Assembly: GCA_051294375.1 (NCBI GenBank)
Contig: CM119263.1
Location: 23,710,762 to 23,774,761 of the forward strand
Length of the DNA stretch: 64,000 bases
Reading direction: 5' to 3'
Source of the DNA: Paraspadella gotoi
Taxonomy: Eukaryota > Chaetognatha
Of this stretch, positions 1 to 22,517 are shown one piece after another (the first letter of the stretch is position 1; every line of letters starts with the position of its first letter). Both the position numbers and the translations under genes were made by a program. The notes below the pieces were generated by a model. That model was not told the DNA's origin, ran no database searches, and saw nothing but the letters and a program-made list of their open reading frames with translations.

Positions 1-117
1 AGATAAAATTTTTTTTAAAAAAGTTTTTAAATCATTTTTTATTCATTAACATGCATTTAGATGTAAATTTAATTTTCTAATCAAAAGAGGTAGTCCATGT
101 AATTGATAGGTTGCCGA

Positions 118-2533
118 TTAAGTCCGGCCTGAACATACATTGGCTTGTAAATCTTTTTGCGCACATAAAATATCTGGTCTTAAACATGCGACAATGTATC
201 GGTAAACCCTTTCATCTTGTTTTTCAACGCAATCGCAGTGACGTATACAGTTGCATTCAATTCTTTTGCCAGCGTCCACAATTTCTTTAATATTAGAGCA
301 ATCTGGCTTGAGAGCATTGTAGAACAGTGTAGTTTGCAACGTGTCTGCCACCTGGTCAGCCGGTATTCTTTAAAAATTTATCTCTTTTAAGCTTTGGCGA
401 TTATTTTTCGGTACCTTATTTATATCTTGAACGTAGTAGGTAGGGTGATCCTGTTTTCTTCTTGCTGGCTCAAGTGGATAGTATTGGTAGCAGCTACGTC
501 CAGGAAACATTTGGCCAACAAGGTGCATTATTTGAAGATTACTGAAATGTTTACCCTTTGGGGTAATTTCACTGACGATCGTTTCAATAGTTGAATTAAT
601 CTTAACCTAATTAAAATTAAGCATGTTCAAACTATATTCTTTATATTATTTATAACACATTTACCTACCTTTGTGACCACCTCATTTGTTATCCAAATCA
701 TATCTGGAAGCTCTTCAACGCTAAATTTACCAAAAAGATCTTCTAGTGCGTTATTAATTCTAGGATATAACTCCCCTACCATAAATGTGCGAATGTTATC
801 AGTTTGACCTGATTCAAAAATGTAATTATGAAAGAAAATTTTCTAAAAAAATATGTTAATTTTAAAAATTACCATCAATAAGCGCAGCGTTGTTTGTTGA
901 AAACTGTCTGTTGGACGAAAAAGCAAGATTACCGTTATCTATTCCGCCATATAGTTTTGGAAGTACTTCTCTCAATCTTTGCGTTACGCCCTAAAGTTTA
1001 AAACGATTTCTTTTTTTAGGAGATATTCTTTTTGAAGTAAATTACTTCTTATAAAACTTACATTTACGTTATCAAGGGTAGCTATTCCATTATCGATTAG
1101 TTTATTCCATGAAGACTCTAATGATTTACATTCATCATCGATTCTTCCATTGACTTTATTAACATCTATTATTGCTTTGTTCAATTCATTCTTCGCGTGT
1201 TTGAGTTGGTCACGATAATTCTTTTGTTGGCTAATGCTTTCGGCGAGAGCAATTCCAATTGATATGACTTCAAGAATAATTGTAACAGGATTTGGTGGTA
1301 CGATTGCAATGATTGCTATTTCCACAGTGGCTATGACACCTAGAGAAAACCATTTTGTTGAAGAGTTTGCACTTTTTGACTTTCAAAAGCTTTCTACCTC
1401 TGATTGCCATTTCCATCCTTTTCATTTTAGCTGTTCTTTCAATCAGATCGTCTTTTGCCTTAACGATGAAACCAATCATTAAATAATTTTAAAATTTAAA
1501 AAGTTTACCTTGAAATTTTTTTTTATTTGTGCCTTAATATCAGTTCTTCCAACTCTTTCCACTCTGGCTCTCCCAAATATTAGTTAAAATATATTTATTT
1601 TGAGTTGGTGCGCCTTCATGTTTAGTTATAAAAGTTAATAAAAATAAAAATAAACCTGCGCCATATGTTCTTTCCATTTCGGGTTGTACTGGTCGTATTC
1701 CATCATTTCAAGTATATGGATCATCTCATAAGCCTCGTTAGTAACCTACATTAAACTATACCAATTTTTATATAATAATAAACAAATATTTATAATGAAG
1801 TATTACCTTGACAAACAGATCCGATATATATTTTAGATTATTTTGTATTTCAATGGACAAAGTTCCCATCTGTTTGCATAAAGCTTGTCGACGTTGACCA
1901 TAGTTAACTTTGTCTCTATACGTAATGAAACCATAGCAATCGTTATGCATATATTTTCCCTTGCTTTAAAAAATTGACATTACCTCAAAATATATTGAAG
2001 GCGTCTTACTTCCGGTTCAAGTTTGCAAACATCCGGGTAGAATGGAGCGTTGTTACACTGAGTAATAGCTCTTGCGATACTTTCAATGATGAAGTCCAGA
2101 ACTGGAATTTTTTAATAATTTTTTGTAACTTCTTCATAGAATGAATGAAACATATTTCTATCATACGTACAATATGGTTGAGGCTCTTCATCTATCTGTC
2201 TAAGCGACTTTTCAGCTCTCTCGAACATTGCTTTGGTATCAACTGAAAGTTGCTCCAAAGAACGCACTGTATCGGCAAAATGCACCCTCATACCTAGTAA
2301 AGTAAATTCACATTAATTACTTAAAAGATACATAACTGCATTGTAATACATAATGCTTGTAACGTGCCTTTATTATTATTTTAATCTCTTTACAAATTCT
2401 TTCTCAAAGTTTAATAAAATTACGCTTTGAAAACAGAATTTTAACATTTACATAGCTTACCGTTTTTTGATTCAACTGCAATGGCCGATCTCCCGACGGC
2501 CAACAAAAGAATTGTAATAATTGATAAAGACAT
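118..2533 (-). CDS. Secreted helical protein with central hydrophobic hairpin, 12 exons, family unknown
   Basis: Hand-spliced exons (minus strand): 2461-2533, 2171-2293, 2010-2101, 1807-1959, 1656-1745, 1509-1532, 1398-1458, 1062-1339, 873-990, 669-808, 415-606, 118-351. They join in frame to about 525 residues with stop TAA at 118-120. The start has a signal peptide (MSLSIITILLLAVGRSAIA). Residues of about 25-200 are charged and helical. A 33-residue hydrophobic stretch follows at about 208-240, broken by PPNP, then a second amphipathic helix region (ESISQQKNYRDQLKHAKNEL). The last exon is cysteine-rich (CNCIRHCDC). Helix bundle plus hydrophobic hairpin is the general layout of alpha-helical pore-forming proteins, but I recognise no specific family, so that is only inference. 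The 24-bp sixth exon is the weakest part of the model. The gene lies antisense just upstream of the last parvin exons and is probably nested in a parvin intron. Confidence 0.75.
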
Positions 2534-3077
2534 CTTTAAAAAATTAAAATTCCTTTATAAGTACATTAAAAAAATTAATAAAGAGATAAAAATTATTAGA
2601 GACTTATCCTGTCGGTCCTTGAAAGAATAATTTTCTTATTTGTTTTCATAACAACAACCGTTTTTTATATATTATATATAAATATATATATAGTGGACAT
2701 GATTAGACTCTTAATTTTGCTATGTATAAAAAAGTTTTTGTAACAAATAAAACTTTGTTTCCTATAAATTTCTTTTAAAAAAAATATCGATATTTCGATA
2801 TCACATAAAAATAAAAATTAAGTGTTTTTTTTTTCATTTGTATTCAATTTTAATTTCACAAACTTTTTAAAAATTCTCTAGCAAGTTTCTGTGACAATTT
2901 TAATTTGCAATTTTTAAAGAACGAAGTACGTAGAAATAAGAGAAAAAACGGGTTGTGGGATTTTCACGGCTGCTTTAAAACAAATTAGAATTATGACTCA
3001 AAAGCTGTACATTTTTATGACTTATTATCTCCTAACGATTGATAAGTGTAGTTAAAACTTTTATATTTTTTTAACAG

Positions 3078-3684
3078 AACGTGACGCTTTTGACACTCTA
3101 TTCGATCATGCTCCTGATAAATTGAGTGTTGTGAAAAAGTCCTTAATCACCTTCGTGAACAAGCATCTTAATAAAATCAATCTTGAGGTTACCGAGCTCG
3201 AATCACAGGTAGGATAAAAATTTTATCTTTATGGGCCACAAATTTTAGAAGCGACAACATTTTATTCTTTTCTGTAGTTTCACGACGGAGTCTACTTTTC
3301 CCTGCTGATGGGATTGCTCGAAGGGTATTTCGTGCCTTTATACTCATTCCATTTAACTCCAAGTACATTTGATCAAAAGGTTAGTTAAAGTTGTTTTGTC
3401 AAGTAAAAATGTAATAGAAAATTGTTCATTTTTTTTTAGACGCATAATGTCAGTTTTGCATTTACGCTAATGCAAGATGCCGGCCTTCCAAAACCAAAAG
3501 CAAGACCCGAAGGTGAATTAGAGTAATACTAATAGTAAAATTAACAATATAACTTATGTATAATTTCAATTATGAATTTCTACAAATAACTTAATAATTA
3601 ATTTCAGACGTGGTTAATATGGATTTGAAGTCAACTTTGCGAGTGCTTTACAATCTTTTCACAAAATATAAACACCTCAACTAA
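3078..3684 (+). CDS. parvin: Parvin, C-terminal CH domain (last four exons; 5' part outside window)
   Basis: Four exons, 3078-3208, 3278-3379, 3440-3512 and 3608-3684, encode the second calponin-homology domain of parvin (actopaxin/affixin), which binds ILK and paxillin at integrin adhesions. Diagnostic stretches are ERDAFDTLFDHAPDKL, VNKHLNKINLEVTELE, HNVSFAFTLM, PKARPEDVVNMDLKSTLRVL and the C-terminus YNLFTKYKHLN followed by TAA. The first exon starts behind a clean acceptor in mid-codon, so upstream exons exist. I find none between 2540 and 3077, so they must lie left of the window, beyond the antisense gene at 118-2533. Alternatively this is a truncated copy, but the intact introns argue against a retrocopy. 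Confidence 0.94.
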
Positions 3685-5204
3685 AATACTCGATGCTTAG
3701 GGCAAGTGCAATTGGCTATCAACCACGTGTCTTCCCGTATTCCACATTATTTGGAAGTTTTCTTGCGTGTTTTAATATATGAACATGTTTAAAGTTTATT
3801 GATTGAAATAATAATTGAAGGAATCACATAAACAGTCAAAGCGGCCAGCCAGTTAAACATCAATTCTATTCGATATTTATAAATAAATTAAGAGATTAAG
3901 TCGTGTAATATGGTGGTCTTTTCATACAAATGAAATATTCTTTGAAACGTTTTGCCACTTCATTGATAGGGAAGCCAGGTAATCTGGGAGTGAATAGGCG
4001 AGACTGTGAGAGTCTTGATTGAAAGCTTGAAGGGACCTGCTATGTCATTGTTTTGTAGGAGTGATGGAGGCCTTAAACCACCAAAGCCTCTCCAAAGTCA
4101 AGGGCTAAATAGCTTATTTATTAAATGAATGGATAATTTTTATATTGGTTGTACCAATTTCATAATTAAGTTGATTGTGGAATAGTGTATGTTGAAAACA
4201 AAGGGAGTATTATTGTTTTGAGTTTTTGCAACTGTCGTATTTAAGATAGGTTTTCTAAGAAACTAAATTGTTTAGTTTGATTATTATATATCATTTCTAG
4301 CTAGTAAATTTATTGCCTTTTCTAAATAAATCGATGGCCTATAGTTCTCCTTTCCCTTTTTTTAAGATTTTATTTGAACTGCCATTCAATTGCCGCTTCG
4401 AAAGCTGATTGGCTGCTTGAAATGACGTTTGTTTCTCGTCATTCATCCTCCCATCCAACAGACTGCGCCGAACTGTTGCGCAGTTCATCTAAACTTGCTC
4501 AGGCATTCTTTGTTCATTCCTCTCATACCAGGAGCCTTCACTTCTTATTTCCCTAACCCAAACGTTTTTGAATAATAAATGATTGCAACTGTTTCACCAA
4601 GTGCCTAATTCAATAAGAAGGTTCGTATAAATTCAGGGTTAACTTCATTTATCCTGGGCGGAGACGATTATAGTTTCCTTATCTGTAATATGGACGACAT
4701 CTTTGGTTCCTAAGAATTGTTTTCTTTTTTGCACCAACTGTAAATATTTTTGTAATATTGGTAACCTTGTTAAAGTGAACTGCTCTGTCTTTGACAAACA
4801 ATTATGTTAAATCGAAAGAAAAATTTAAGAAATACAAAGTGAATTAAGTTCCGGAAGGTTCTTAGAGAATTCTGCTTGATTGGCACCGCTTGGAAAAGTT
4901 TCTGCTGTGTTACTCATATTGTTGCGCACGTTTATTTTTTAGCTTAATTTAAAAAAAAAAGAAAAAAAGAATGGATAATACTATTGGTTTTAAAAAAAAT
5001 TTTGTAAAGCTGGGGCCCATTCGCGAAAACAAATAAGTATATTAATGAATTGATTGATTGATTGAAAGAAATTTTTGAATCTTTCATTCGTTATTTCTTT
5101 CTTTATTTCTTTTTTTTCAATTTTCCTTCCACTTAGGGTTCGATTTTAAATGAATACAAATTGATTGGTTGATTGATTGATCTTTTGCCATCTTCCGTCT
5201 CACT
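3685..5204. other. Intergenic region between parvin and TEAD
   Basis: AT-rich sequence with no supportable coding exon. It contains a dispersed repeat copy (about 3905-4165) and ATTGATTG runs near 5045 and 5160. It presumably includes the parvin 3' UTR. Confidence 0.6.
3905..4165 (+). repeat. Dispersed retroposon-like repeat, copy A (near full length)
   Basis: About 260 bp closely similar to 38003-38265: both share the core 'cacttcattgatagggaagc', a middle part with 'gaaagcttg' and 'gggacctgctatgtcat', and the 3' module 'tagcttatttattaaatgaa'. The copy ends in 'attggttgtaccaat' + 'ttcat', a 6-bp stem hairpin. A short ATTAAGT repeat on both sides (about 3893 and 4168) may be a target-site duplication. 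Confidence 0.8.
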
Positions 5205-5655
5205 CGTTTGTCAATCTCGCGTTTTTCGCGTCGCGGCTCGTGGCGTCCGCGCGTGACTCGTCGCGTTGATTAACGCTCCTTCGTGCACTTCGATTGTGTT
5301 ACGCGATTTCCTCGCGTCAAAAGTGATCGATTATTTCTCGCCTCATGTCCTACGCTAGTCATTTAGTGGCAGAAGTCAAATACGCGTTCAAGAAAATATA
5401 TTTTTATTAGTTGTTAGTAAATTGGGGAATCTAGTTAGTTCAAAATCTAAAGTACGTATTTTGTCATCATCAATGTCCCTTTTTCTCATTCAGGTCCCCA
5501 ACGTCGTCCGCATTCAACTTTCCCGCGAAGTCTACTTTCGTAGTAACTGCTTCAGTGTTAGACGATGATTACTCAACAAGAAACAAAATGAAGCAGAAAA
5601 TTGCCAAATACTCATCGTAATTTTGTGCACGCTTTAAGTAGTAAAACGTTCAATC
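5205..5655 (+). promoter_or_regulatory. CpG-rich promoter and 5' UTR of TEAD with a UTR intron
   Basis: From about 5205 to 5345 the composition changes abruptly to CpG-rich (repeated TCGCG and GCGTC words) in an AT-rich neighbourhood, as expected of a promoter. A small UTR intron is likely at 5452-5493: donor GTACGT after 'ctaa' and acceptor 'ctcattcag'. The UTR then runs into the TEAD ATG at 5656. Confidence 0.55.
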
Positions 5656-16550
<10,895 letters not shown>

Positions 16551-18023
16551 TGTAAACTGTTGATGAAAACAGTTGCTTTCAGTCTTGCTGCCAATCATGT
16601 CAACACCACGTCAGAACAATCCTTTTTGCCTTTTTTGTCACAAGCAATCTGTACTTTCTACTTTGAACTTATTAACATTTTTTTCTGCATCAGAAAAGCA
16701 TCAATCATGATGTGCCGTGTGCGTTACAGACATTCCTTTAGTATGATGGTGGATTGATTTTGTTTGAGTTCTAGTCAATATAGTAAGTACATTTGTTTAG
16801 ACTCAACTTCAAAATCGACACATTGGATCAAAACTAAATATCAAGATTATCGGTTTCAAAAAATATTTTTTTCCCTTTTGTGGGTGCTTCATGATTGTTT
16901 TTTTTTTAAGATTTGTTTCTATGGTATGGTGTTTAAATGCCCAAAATATTTATTTTTGTGTTAATCGACGACTGAATAATTGCATATTTATCGTTAATTT
17001 TTTGGCTACAGTTTACTTAAAATATACTAGTGACTTGATTTAAAAATTAACGGTTTAGTATTGATTAAAACTTTACTCTAGTTTATAACGTATGCTAACC
17101 TGTCAAAAGTCTGTTCTCTGTTTTCTTTTGCTACTAATTTTGGGTTGTAAACCATCGAAGAGCCCTCATTTATTTTCCTAAAGTGCTTCCATTGTTATAT
17201 GACCATATCATCCAGTTTAAAACGTCTTAATAGGAAAAACTTAACAAAAAAAAACTCTCGAAATTTAATTCGTCTATTTTCACAGAATTAAGTTTGCGGA
17301 CCAAAAAATGATTTTTTTTTGTGAAATATACAAACGTGCCTAATCTTTTTACCATCCAAATATGGAATGTTTTGGGAAAGCTTTTGCTACTGAAAAGATC
17401 TACTTTTGCACTGGTTGTATCATTGTCCTCCGCCCTTTACTCATTGTCTGTTCAGGAATGTGATGACGTAGACGTAGATTGCTTCAAATTTTTTTTTAGA
17501 AACTAGGGATTTACTTATTTTTAAAATTGTGCTTTCTTTGGCATTTAGCTGTAGTGCTATTGTCTTTACCTCTCCAATTTTGTCAAAATCTCATGTTTAA
17601 GCGTGGAAGTTGCCCATTGAACACAATTGTACTGACTTCTTCCATCTTTTAAATATCGCACAATCCCCCAGAAAAAAAGCTGACCAAGTCTTCTCATTGT
17701 GTGTCATAATCGTTGTTATTTGTTTTAAATTGTTACTAGGAATCTGTAATCAAATTTTTTTTATAGCAATTTAGGAAAAATTATTCTTATTTTTTGACAC
17801 TACATGATATTGGAAACTTGGCCGAGCCGTTATCGCCCGCTTATCCTTATCACAAAAGTTTATTTTTTCTTAATTTTCGACAAAAAAAAATTAAAATTTC
17901 GATATAACGGCGTTTAGGGAATCGTTAATACTCATATTTAAAAAAATAATTTGTTAGTTATAAACCAATAAAAAGTGCATTTGAGTCCACGCAGTTAACT
18001 ATGTAATATTATAAACTTAAGCG
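16551..18023. other. TEAD 3' UTR and AT-rich intergenic sequence
   Basis: No coding exon seen. It contains the TEAD 3' UTR of unknown length. Confidence 0.5.
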
Positions 18024-18212
18024 TCAATCGTTTGCACATGATTTAGAAAGAGAACCAGAAGCGCCTAATATACTGTTGGCTGTATTTAAATGATCCAGTG
18101 ATATTAACTTTGATCGGCTTTCTTCAGTTTCAGCATCCACCTTGAAATGTTTGTTGTGCAGCCTTTGAAGACGTAGTTTATCGAGACTCGACCTCAGTTT
18201 GCCATCTGGCAT
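18024..18212 (-). CDS. Possible orphan exon or small ORF (62 residues)
   Basis: Open frame from ATG to TGA with a soluble, charged composition (MPDGKLRSSLDKLRLQRLHN, KHFKVDAETEESRSKL). It is richer in coding-like codons than its AT-rich surroundings. An acceptor-like 'tatgacttag' lies just upstream on the minus strand, so it could be a 3' terminal exon of an unseen transcript, perhaps an alternative end of the coiled-coil gene above it. No family recognised. Confidence 0.3.
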   Translation of the reverse strand: MPDGKLRSSLDKLRLQRLHNKHFKVDAETEESRSKLISLDHLNTANSILGASGSLSKSCAND

Positions 18213-18325
18213 CGAATTTATCTAAGTCATATCATGTGCTTATAACTTTTTCCAAATTCAATTATTTAAACATAGCGCCTTACTAATTGCCTTACCAAAA
18301 GAACACTTTTTGTTAAAAACGTACT

Positions 18326-18368
18326 TTGAGTGATTTAATGAAATTGGTACAACCAATTGAGTGATTTA
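18326..18368 (-). repeat. 19-bp retroposon stub with 12-bp target-site duplication
   Basis: The 19 bp 'atgaaattggtacaaccaa' (18338-18356) is the inverted 3' terminus of the dispersed repeat. It is flanked on both sides by a perfect TTGAGTGATTTA (18326-18337 and 18357-18368). Confidence 0.85.
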
Positions 18369-18809
18369 GTGTTAGAGAAAAAAGAGTGCTAAAACCCCAC
18401 AATGGTTGCTGTGTGGTATTGAAAAAATAAACCTTTTTAAAAAATCAAAATTGTAAGTATATATATTTGAGGTATAAAATTGTCACCGCGTTATATACAC
18501 GTTGTTGTAAATGAGGACTCGGTCATAAAATTAATAAAAACTATACACTTTACATTTATAATATTCGAGTTGTCTCTTCTAGGAGATATCAATAAAATTG
18601 CTTCTTTGTACTGAAAATGCGTTCTTACTTCAGACGGAATTTTATCCGAAAATAGTTTAGGAACCTTTATATAAAATTATGTTTTTTAGGGAAAAATGTC
18701 TAGTTTTATTTTCTCGAATTCCTGCCGCAAAGAAGTCAATCATTTTAATGAAGGATAGATAATTTCTTTTTTCCCCAATTCTACTACCCGAAAAGCAAAA
18801 CTTGGGTGT

Positions 18810-20811
18810 TCAAGACAGCAATTTCTTGGTAATGTGCAACCTCGCCGCCAGATTTCCGTCGCGCAAAGTGGCGGCCTCGAACTGACTCTTATTCTTGTTG
18901 CTATTGGTGTTCTTCAACACTCTGGGTTCGAGAGAGGGCGTGCCCGTCGTTGACTCAGTCTCGTCGCTTGAAACCTTAGATTCCACGACCGTTTCTCTCT
19001 CGGCCTCGCGTTTTCTGTGCAGAGGGAAAATGATAGGCTAATAACAGTATTATTTGGGTTCTAAGTGGAGAAAAATAAATTGCACTTACTTCGGGGCGTG
19101 CCTGATATGCTTCACATCGTCGTTGTACTGCAACTCGCGAATCAACTCCTTTTTCTGCTTTTCCAGATTTAGCTTATGAATGTGAAGGGCTCGCGTGGCT
19201 TCGATCAGCTCTAGCAGTTGCTGTATAGTTGAAGATGAAAAAAGTCATAGTTAATAGTTTTATAGCTTTATTTCACAAATAAAAACGATTGAAAATGTAT
19301 TTTTTAATTTTTTTTATCTCGCCAGCGAAGAGACTTGTTATTTTTATGGGAAAGTTTGACAAACGTTTCTCAGTTTTTCGAACTGTCGGAAATTTTCTTT
19401 GTGTTTTGTTAGTTTAATTTTGATTGTTGTTTTTGTTTTCCTGACCTGTCTCATTTCCCTATTATCCTTCTTGCTGTTCTCCGAATGTTTGTTGAGACAG
19501 TCCGTCGCTTCTTTTTTTGCTTGTTTGGAGAGGACGGCAATGGTCTCTTCCGATTCCTGGTAACAGACGGCGTCAAGACTCAAGAGACGGTAATTCCGAA
19601 ATCGCTCATCCGCGATTTTTAATCTCACCTCTTCGAACGCTCTCTTCTCCACCAAAAACTGCGCCTTCAGTTGTTGAATTGCCTCGGAATGTTCTACTTG
19701 CATTCTCGCCACTTGGGCTTGTAGCTCTATAAAAAAATATTAACAGATTCCTGAAAATGGAATAATTCGTATGAAACCCTCGCCAAATCGACGAGACCTT
19801 GGATGCGTTCGGTCTGCTTCTGCTGCAAATCCCTGTACTCGTCCAGATTGTTGAGCTCCAACTGTGTCGACGCCAACAGATTCTCTTTCATCAAAATTTT
19901 GTCACGAAGTTCGTCCTTCTGCTTTTCGAATTCTTCCTGCAGTTGGCGATCTTCCTCCTGGGGGAAAAAAGAATCGGTTGAATTATATGACACAGGATAA
20001 CTGAAATCGCCATCGTTGAGAGTAGTTGTCGTCGTCATACAACAAACTTACAAAGTTGGTAAAACTCTTCGTTACAAATGTCGTCCAGGTGTCACAAGGT
20101 CGCTTTTTTCTTTCTTCTATTTATTTCTTTTTCTGTTTTTCTTTTCCTTTTTCTTTTCTTTAATACAAACTTTGATTTTCTCGATTTCTTTGTGGTTTTC
20201 GTCGTTAATGCTGACGATGATGTCGTGTCTCTTGCTCGTCTTCTTCTCCATATAGGCCAAGTACTCTTGCGTCTCGTTGCGAATGTTCGCCGCCTCTTCC
20301 TGTTTGGCGCCGAAAATTATCCATAGGTCCCTTACATTGGTCATTTGTCAAATAGCAGAAAAGACTGCGATTCTAATGAGGACACAAAACTACACACCGT
20401 CAGACGAACGTATTCCTTCCGCGCTTTCTCCACGTTGTCTCTCGCATCTTGCAGCGTCTTCCATGCGATGTCGTATTGTTCTCTGATATTAGCGAACGAA
20501 TTGGTAAGTCATTGTCTTCGTCTTCGTCTTAGACATTGTGACGACCAAGCTGTCTAGCTTTGACCCGCTCCCTGGCTGACTCTTCTACTCACTCCCAGGT
20601 CAACTGGTTGCTCGTTCTAGGCGGACCCGCCGCGGCGGCCTTCTTTTTCTTTTTCCCGCTCACGTTCCATCCAAAGGCATCGCTTCGTGGAGAAGGTGAG
20701 GGACATTTTATCAGTTTCGTTGGTTTTATTACTACATTTTAGGAAACTGATTAACCTCAATGCGGTCTCCCTCTCGCTCGCCCCCTCGTTCGGGTCCCAA
20801 TCCGATTCCAT
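18810..20811 (-). CDS. DUF4515-type coiled-coil protein (CCDC166/BBOF1-like), 9 exons
   Basis: Exons (minus): 20756-20811, 20593-20682, 20398-20482, 20171-20299, 19798-19957, 19629-19726, 19446-19556, 19090-19220, 18810-19014; 354 residues in frame. It starts MESDWDPNEGASERE, followed by a lysine-rich stretch (SGKKKKKAAAAGPPRTSN) and then continuous coiled coil. The order of conserved blocks (EYLAYMEKKTSKRHDIIVSI, LDEYRDLQQKQTERIQ, ARMQVEHSEAIQQLKAQF, LVEKRAFEE, KKEATDCLNKHSENSKKDN) follows the vertebrate CCDC166-type DUF4515 family from memory. Relatives are linked to basal bodies or cilia; a ciliary role here is inference, strengthened by three ciliary or testis-type neighbours on the same strand. 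One intron uses an unusual GTCTCG donor (19797). It ends 2.3 kb beyond the TEAD stop codon, tail to tail. Confidence 0.8.
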
Positions 20812-21185
20812 GATGATTGATGACCTGGCACATAAAAAAGTGAATCCGCTGAATAATGAATAAATTCATTTTCTATCTCATTAATAACTTACTTTCTAAT
20901 ACGGATGATAATTGAACGATTTATCCATTGCTCCGACGATTTCTAAAAAGTCTATTCTTGAATTCGAACCTAAGAAGCTTTGATAAGCAAATTCAGTTAA
21001 ATTTAAAAGAAATCTGAAATGATTGAAATAACTATTAGCGACCTAAAATGGCAAAATATGGTCATATTTGACGTTCGAGGATTTTTTGACAAGCAATCCG
21101 AAGCATCAGATGCATCATATTCATCCTTATGCATCATCCCAAAAATTAAGCATTTTTTAACGTTTTTTTGTCCACCAATTGAATG

Positions 21186-22517
21186 TCAACCAGACCCGTT
21201 TATTTTGAGGTAAGGCACGAGTTCCCCTCCCTCCACTCGTTCCTGCGTCTTGTATAAGTAACTCTGCGGTCCATAACGAGGGAACCAATAATATTCAGTC
21301 TGAATTCCATGCGAGAGTTGCGCCAGAATGGTGACGCCGTCGACGACGTAAGGCTGAACGTCCGTGTTTTCCGGAAGAAGACGTCCCGAGTCGACGAGGC
21401 CCTTGAAGGCATCGGCGGCGACGGTGACCAGATCGTTTCCCCACACGTAGAGGTTAGTGAGGTTGGCGTTGTGGACGAGGGAGCTGGCGATGGCGCAGAG
21501 GCCAACTCCGCCGATCTTGTTGTAGGTGACGACGAGATTCGTCAGGCGCGTGTTGACGGCCAGCGCGTTGGCCAAGTGCAGGGCCCCGTCGTCCTCCAGC
21601 CTATTCCCAGCCAGGTTAAGCAGCTGCAGCGGAGTGTTGCGACGCAGCAGCTGCGAGAGTTGGTAAGTGCCGTCGCGAGTGATGCGGTTCTGACCGAGAT
21701 CAAGGTAAGTCAACGTCTCGTTGTGGACGAGCTTCTCGGCGAGTCGAGTGGCGCCAAAGTCGCAGACGTTGTGCTTCTGCAGGTGGATCTCTTTGAGGCC
21801 ACGATTGACTTTCAACATGTTGGCCAGATGCACCGTGGTCTCCTCCTCCTTGGAGAAGAGCAACGGGTTGTTGATGTTGAGCGCGAGAAGTGAATCGTTG
21901 TGGTTGAGGACGGTAGCGAGGGCGATGACGCTTTCCGTCCTCTGATCCGTGTCGCCGAGATCGAGAGATACCAGCGACTCATTGATCTGCAGCGCCTGCG
22001 CGAACGACATCCCTCCCGCGTTGCCGATCTTGTTCCCGTTGATGCGGAGGCGTCGGAGCGATCGATTTTCGAGCAGCGCCGACCCAATAGCCGCTCCACC
22101 GGCCGAGCCTACGTCATTGCAGGAAAGCGTCAGCTCCTCCAGCGCTGTGTCGGGAAGGCGGAGAAAGTCGGCAAGTCTTGCGGCGCCGGCGTCGGTAAGT
22201 CGGTTGTAGCGAAGGTCGAGACGCACCACGGCCGGATTCCGCTCCAAAGTCCGGCAGAGAGGATCAACGTCCACGTCCTCCACGCGCGTCTCCGTCGAAC
22301 AAGTGAGATGATCGTTGCCGCCGAGATCAAGGACGGCACGACGTCGCCGCTCCTCTGGAAGCGGATCCAGGTAGGCTTCTGTCGAGCCTTCCCGGGCCGC
22401 CTCGCGTTCCAACACTTTCAGGATGCGCTCGTTCTCGTCCGCGCCCAATTCCGCGCTGATTTTGATGTAGTCCGAAAGGACTTTGCCGAAAACGGCTTCG
22501 TCAAGCTCCTCTTCCAT
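21186..22517 (-). CDS. LRRC34: LRRC34-like leucine-rich repeat protein, single exon
   Basis: Uninterrupted 443-residue frame. An N-terminal helical segment (EVLSDYIK-like, residues 1-60) is followed by about ten ribonuclease-inhibitor-type leucine-rich repeats (VVRLDLRYNRLTDAGAARLA, LRRLRINGNKIGNAGG, LTYLDLGQNRITRDGT, LLNLAGNRLEDDGALHLA). The C-terminal tail, with YVVDG and YYWFPRYGP, resembles LRRC34 from memory. LRRC34 is expressed in ciliated and germ cells; its biochemical function is poorly defined. It is intronless, although flanking genes have nine to ten exons, and very GC-rich, so open antisense frames overlap it. It lies 375 bp upstream of the DUF4515 gene on the same strand and is divergent from SMYD. 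Confidence 0.9.
   Translation of the reverse strand: MEEELDEAVFGKVLSDYIKISAELGADENERILKVLEREAAREGSTEAYLDPLPEERRRRAVLDLGGNDHLTCSTETRVEDVDVDPLCRTLERNPAVVRLDLRYNRLTDAGAARLADFLRLPDTALEELTLSCNDVGSAGGAAIGSALLENRSLRRLRINGNKIGNAGGMSFAQALQINESLVSLDLGDTDQRTESVIALATVLNHNDSLLALNINNPLLFSKEEETTVHLANMLKVNRGLKEIHLQKHNVCDFGATRLAEKLVHNETLTYLDLGQNRITRDGTYQLSQLLRRNTPLQLLNLAGNRLEDDGALHLANALAVNTRLTNLVVTYNKIGGVGLCAIASSLVHNANLTNLYVWGNDLVTVAADAFKGLVDSGRLLPENTDVQPYVVDGVTILAQLSHGIQTEYYWFPRYGPQSYLYKTQERVEGGELVPYLKINGSG

Noticed and set aside
3905-4165. Helitron-type 3' end (hairpin) for the dispersed repeat
   Set aside because: No CTRR after the hairpin, and the 12-bp TSD at 18326-18368 fits reverse-transcription insertion instead.
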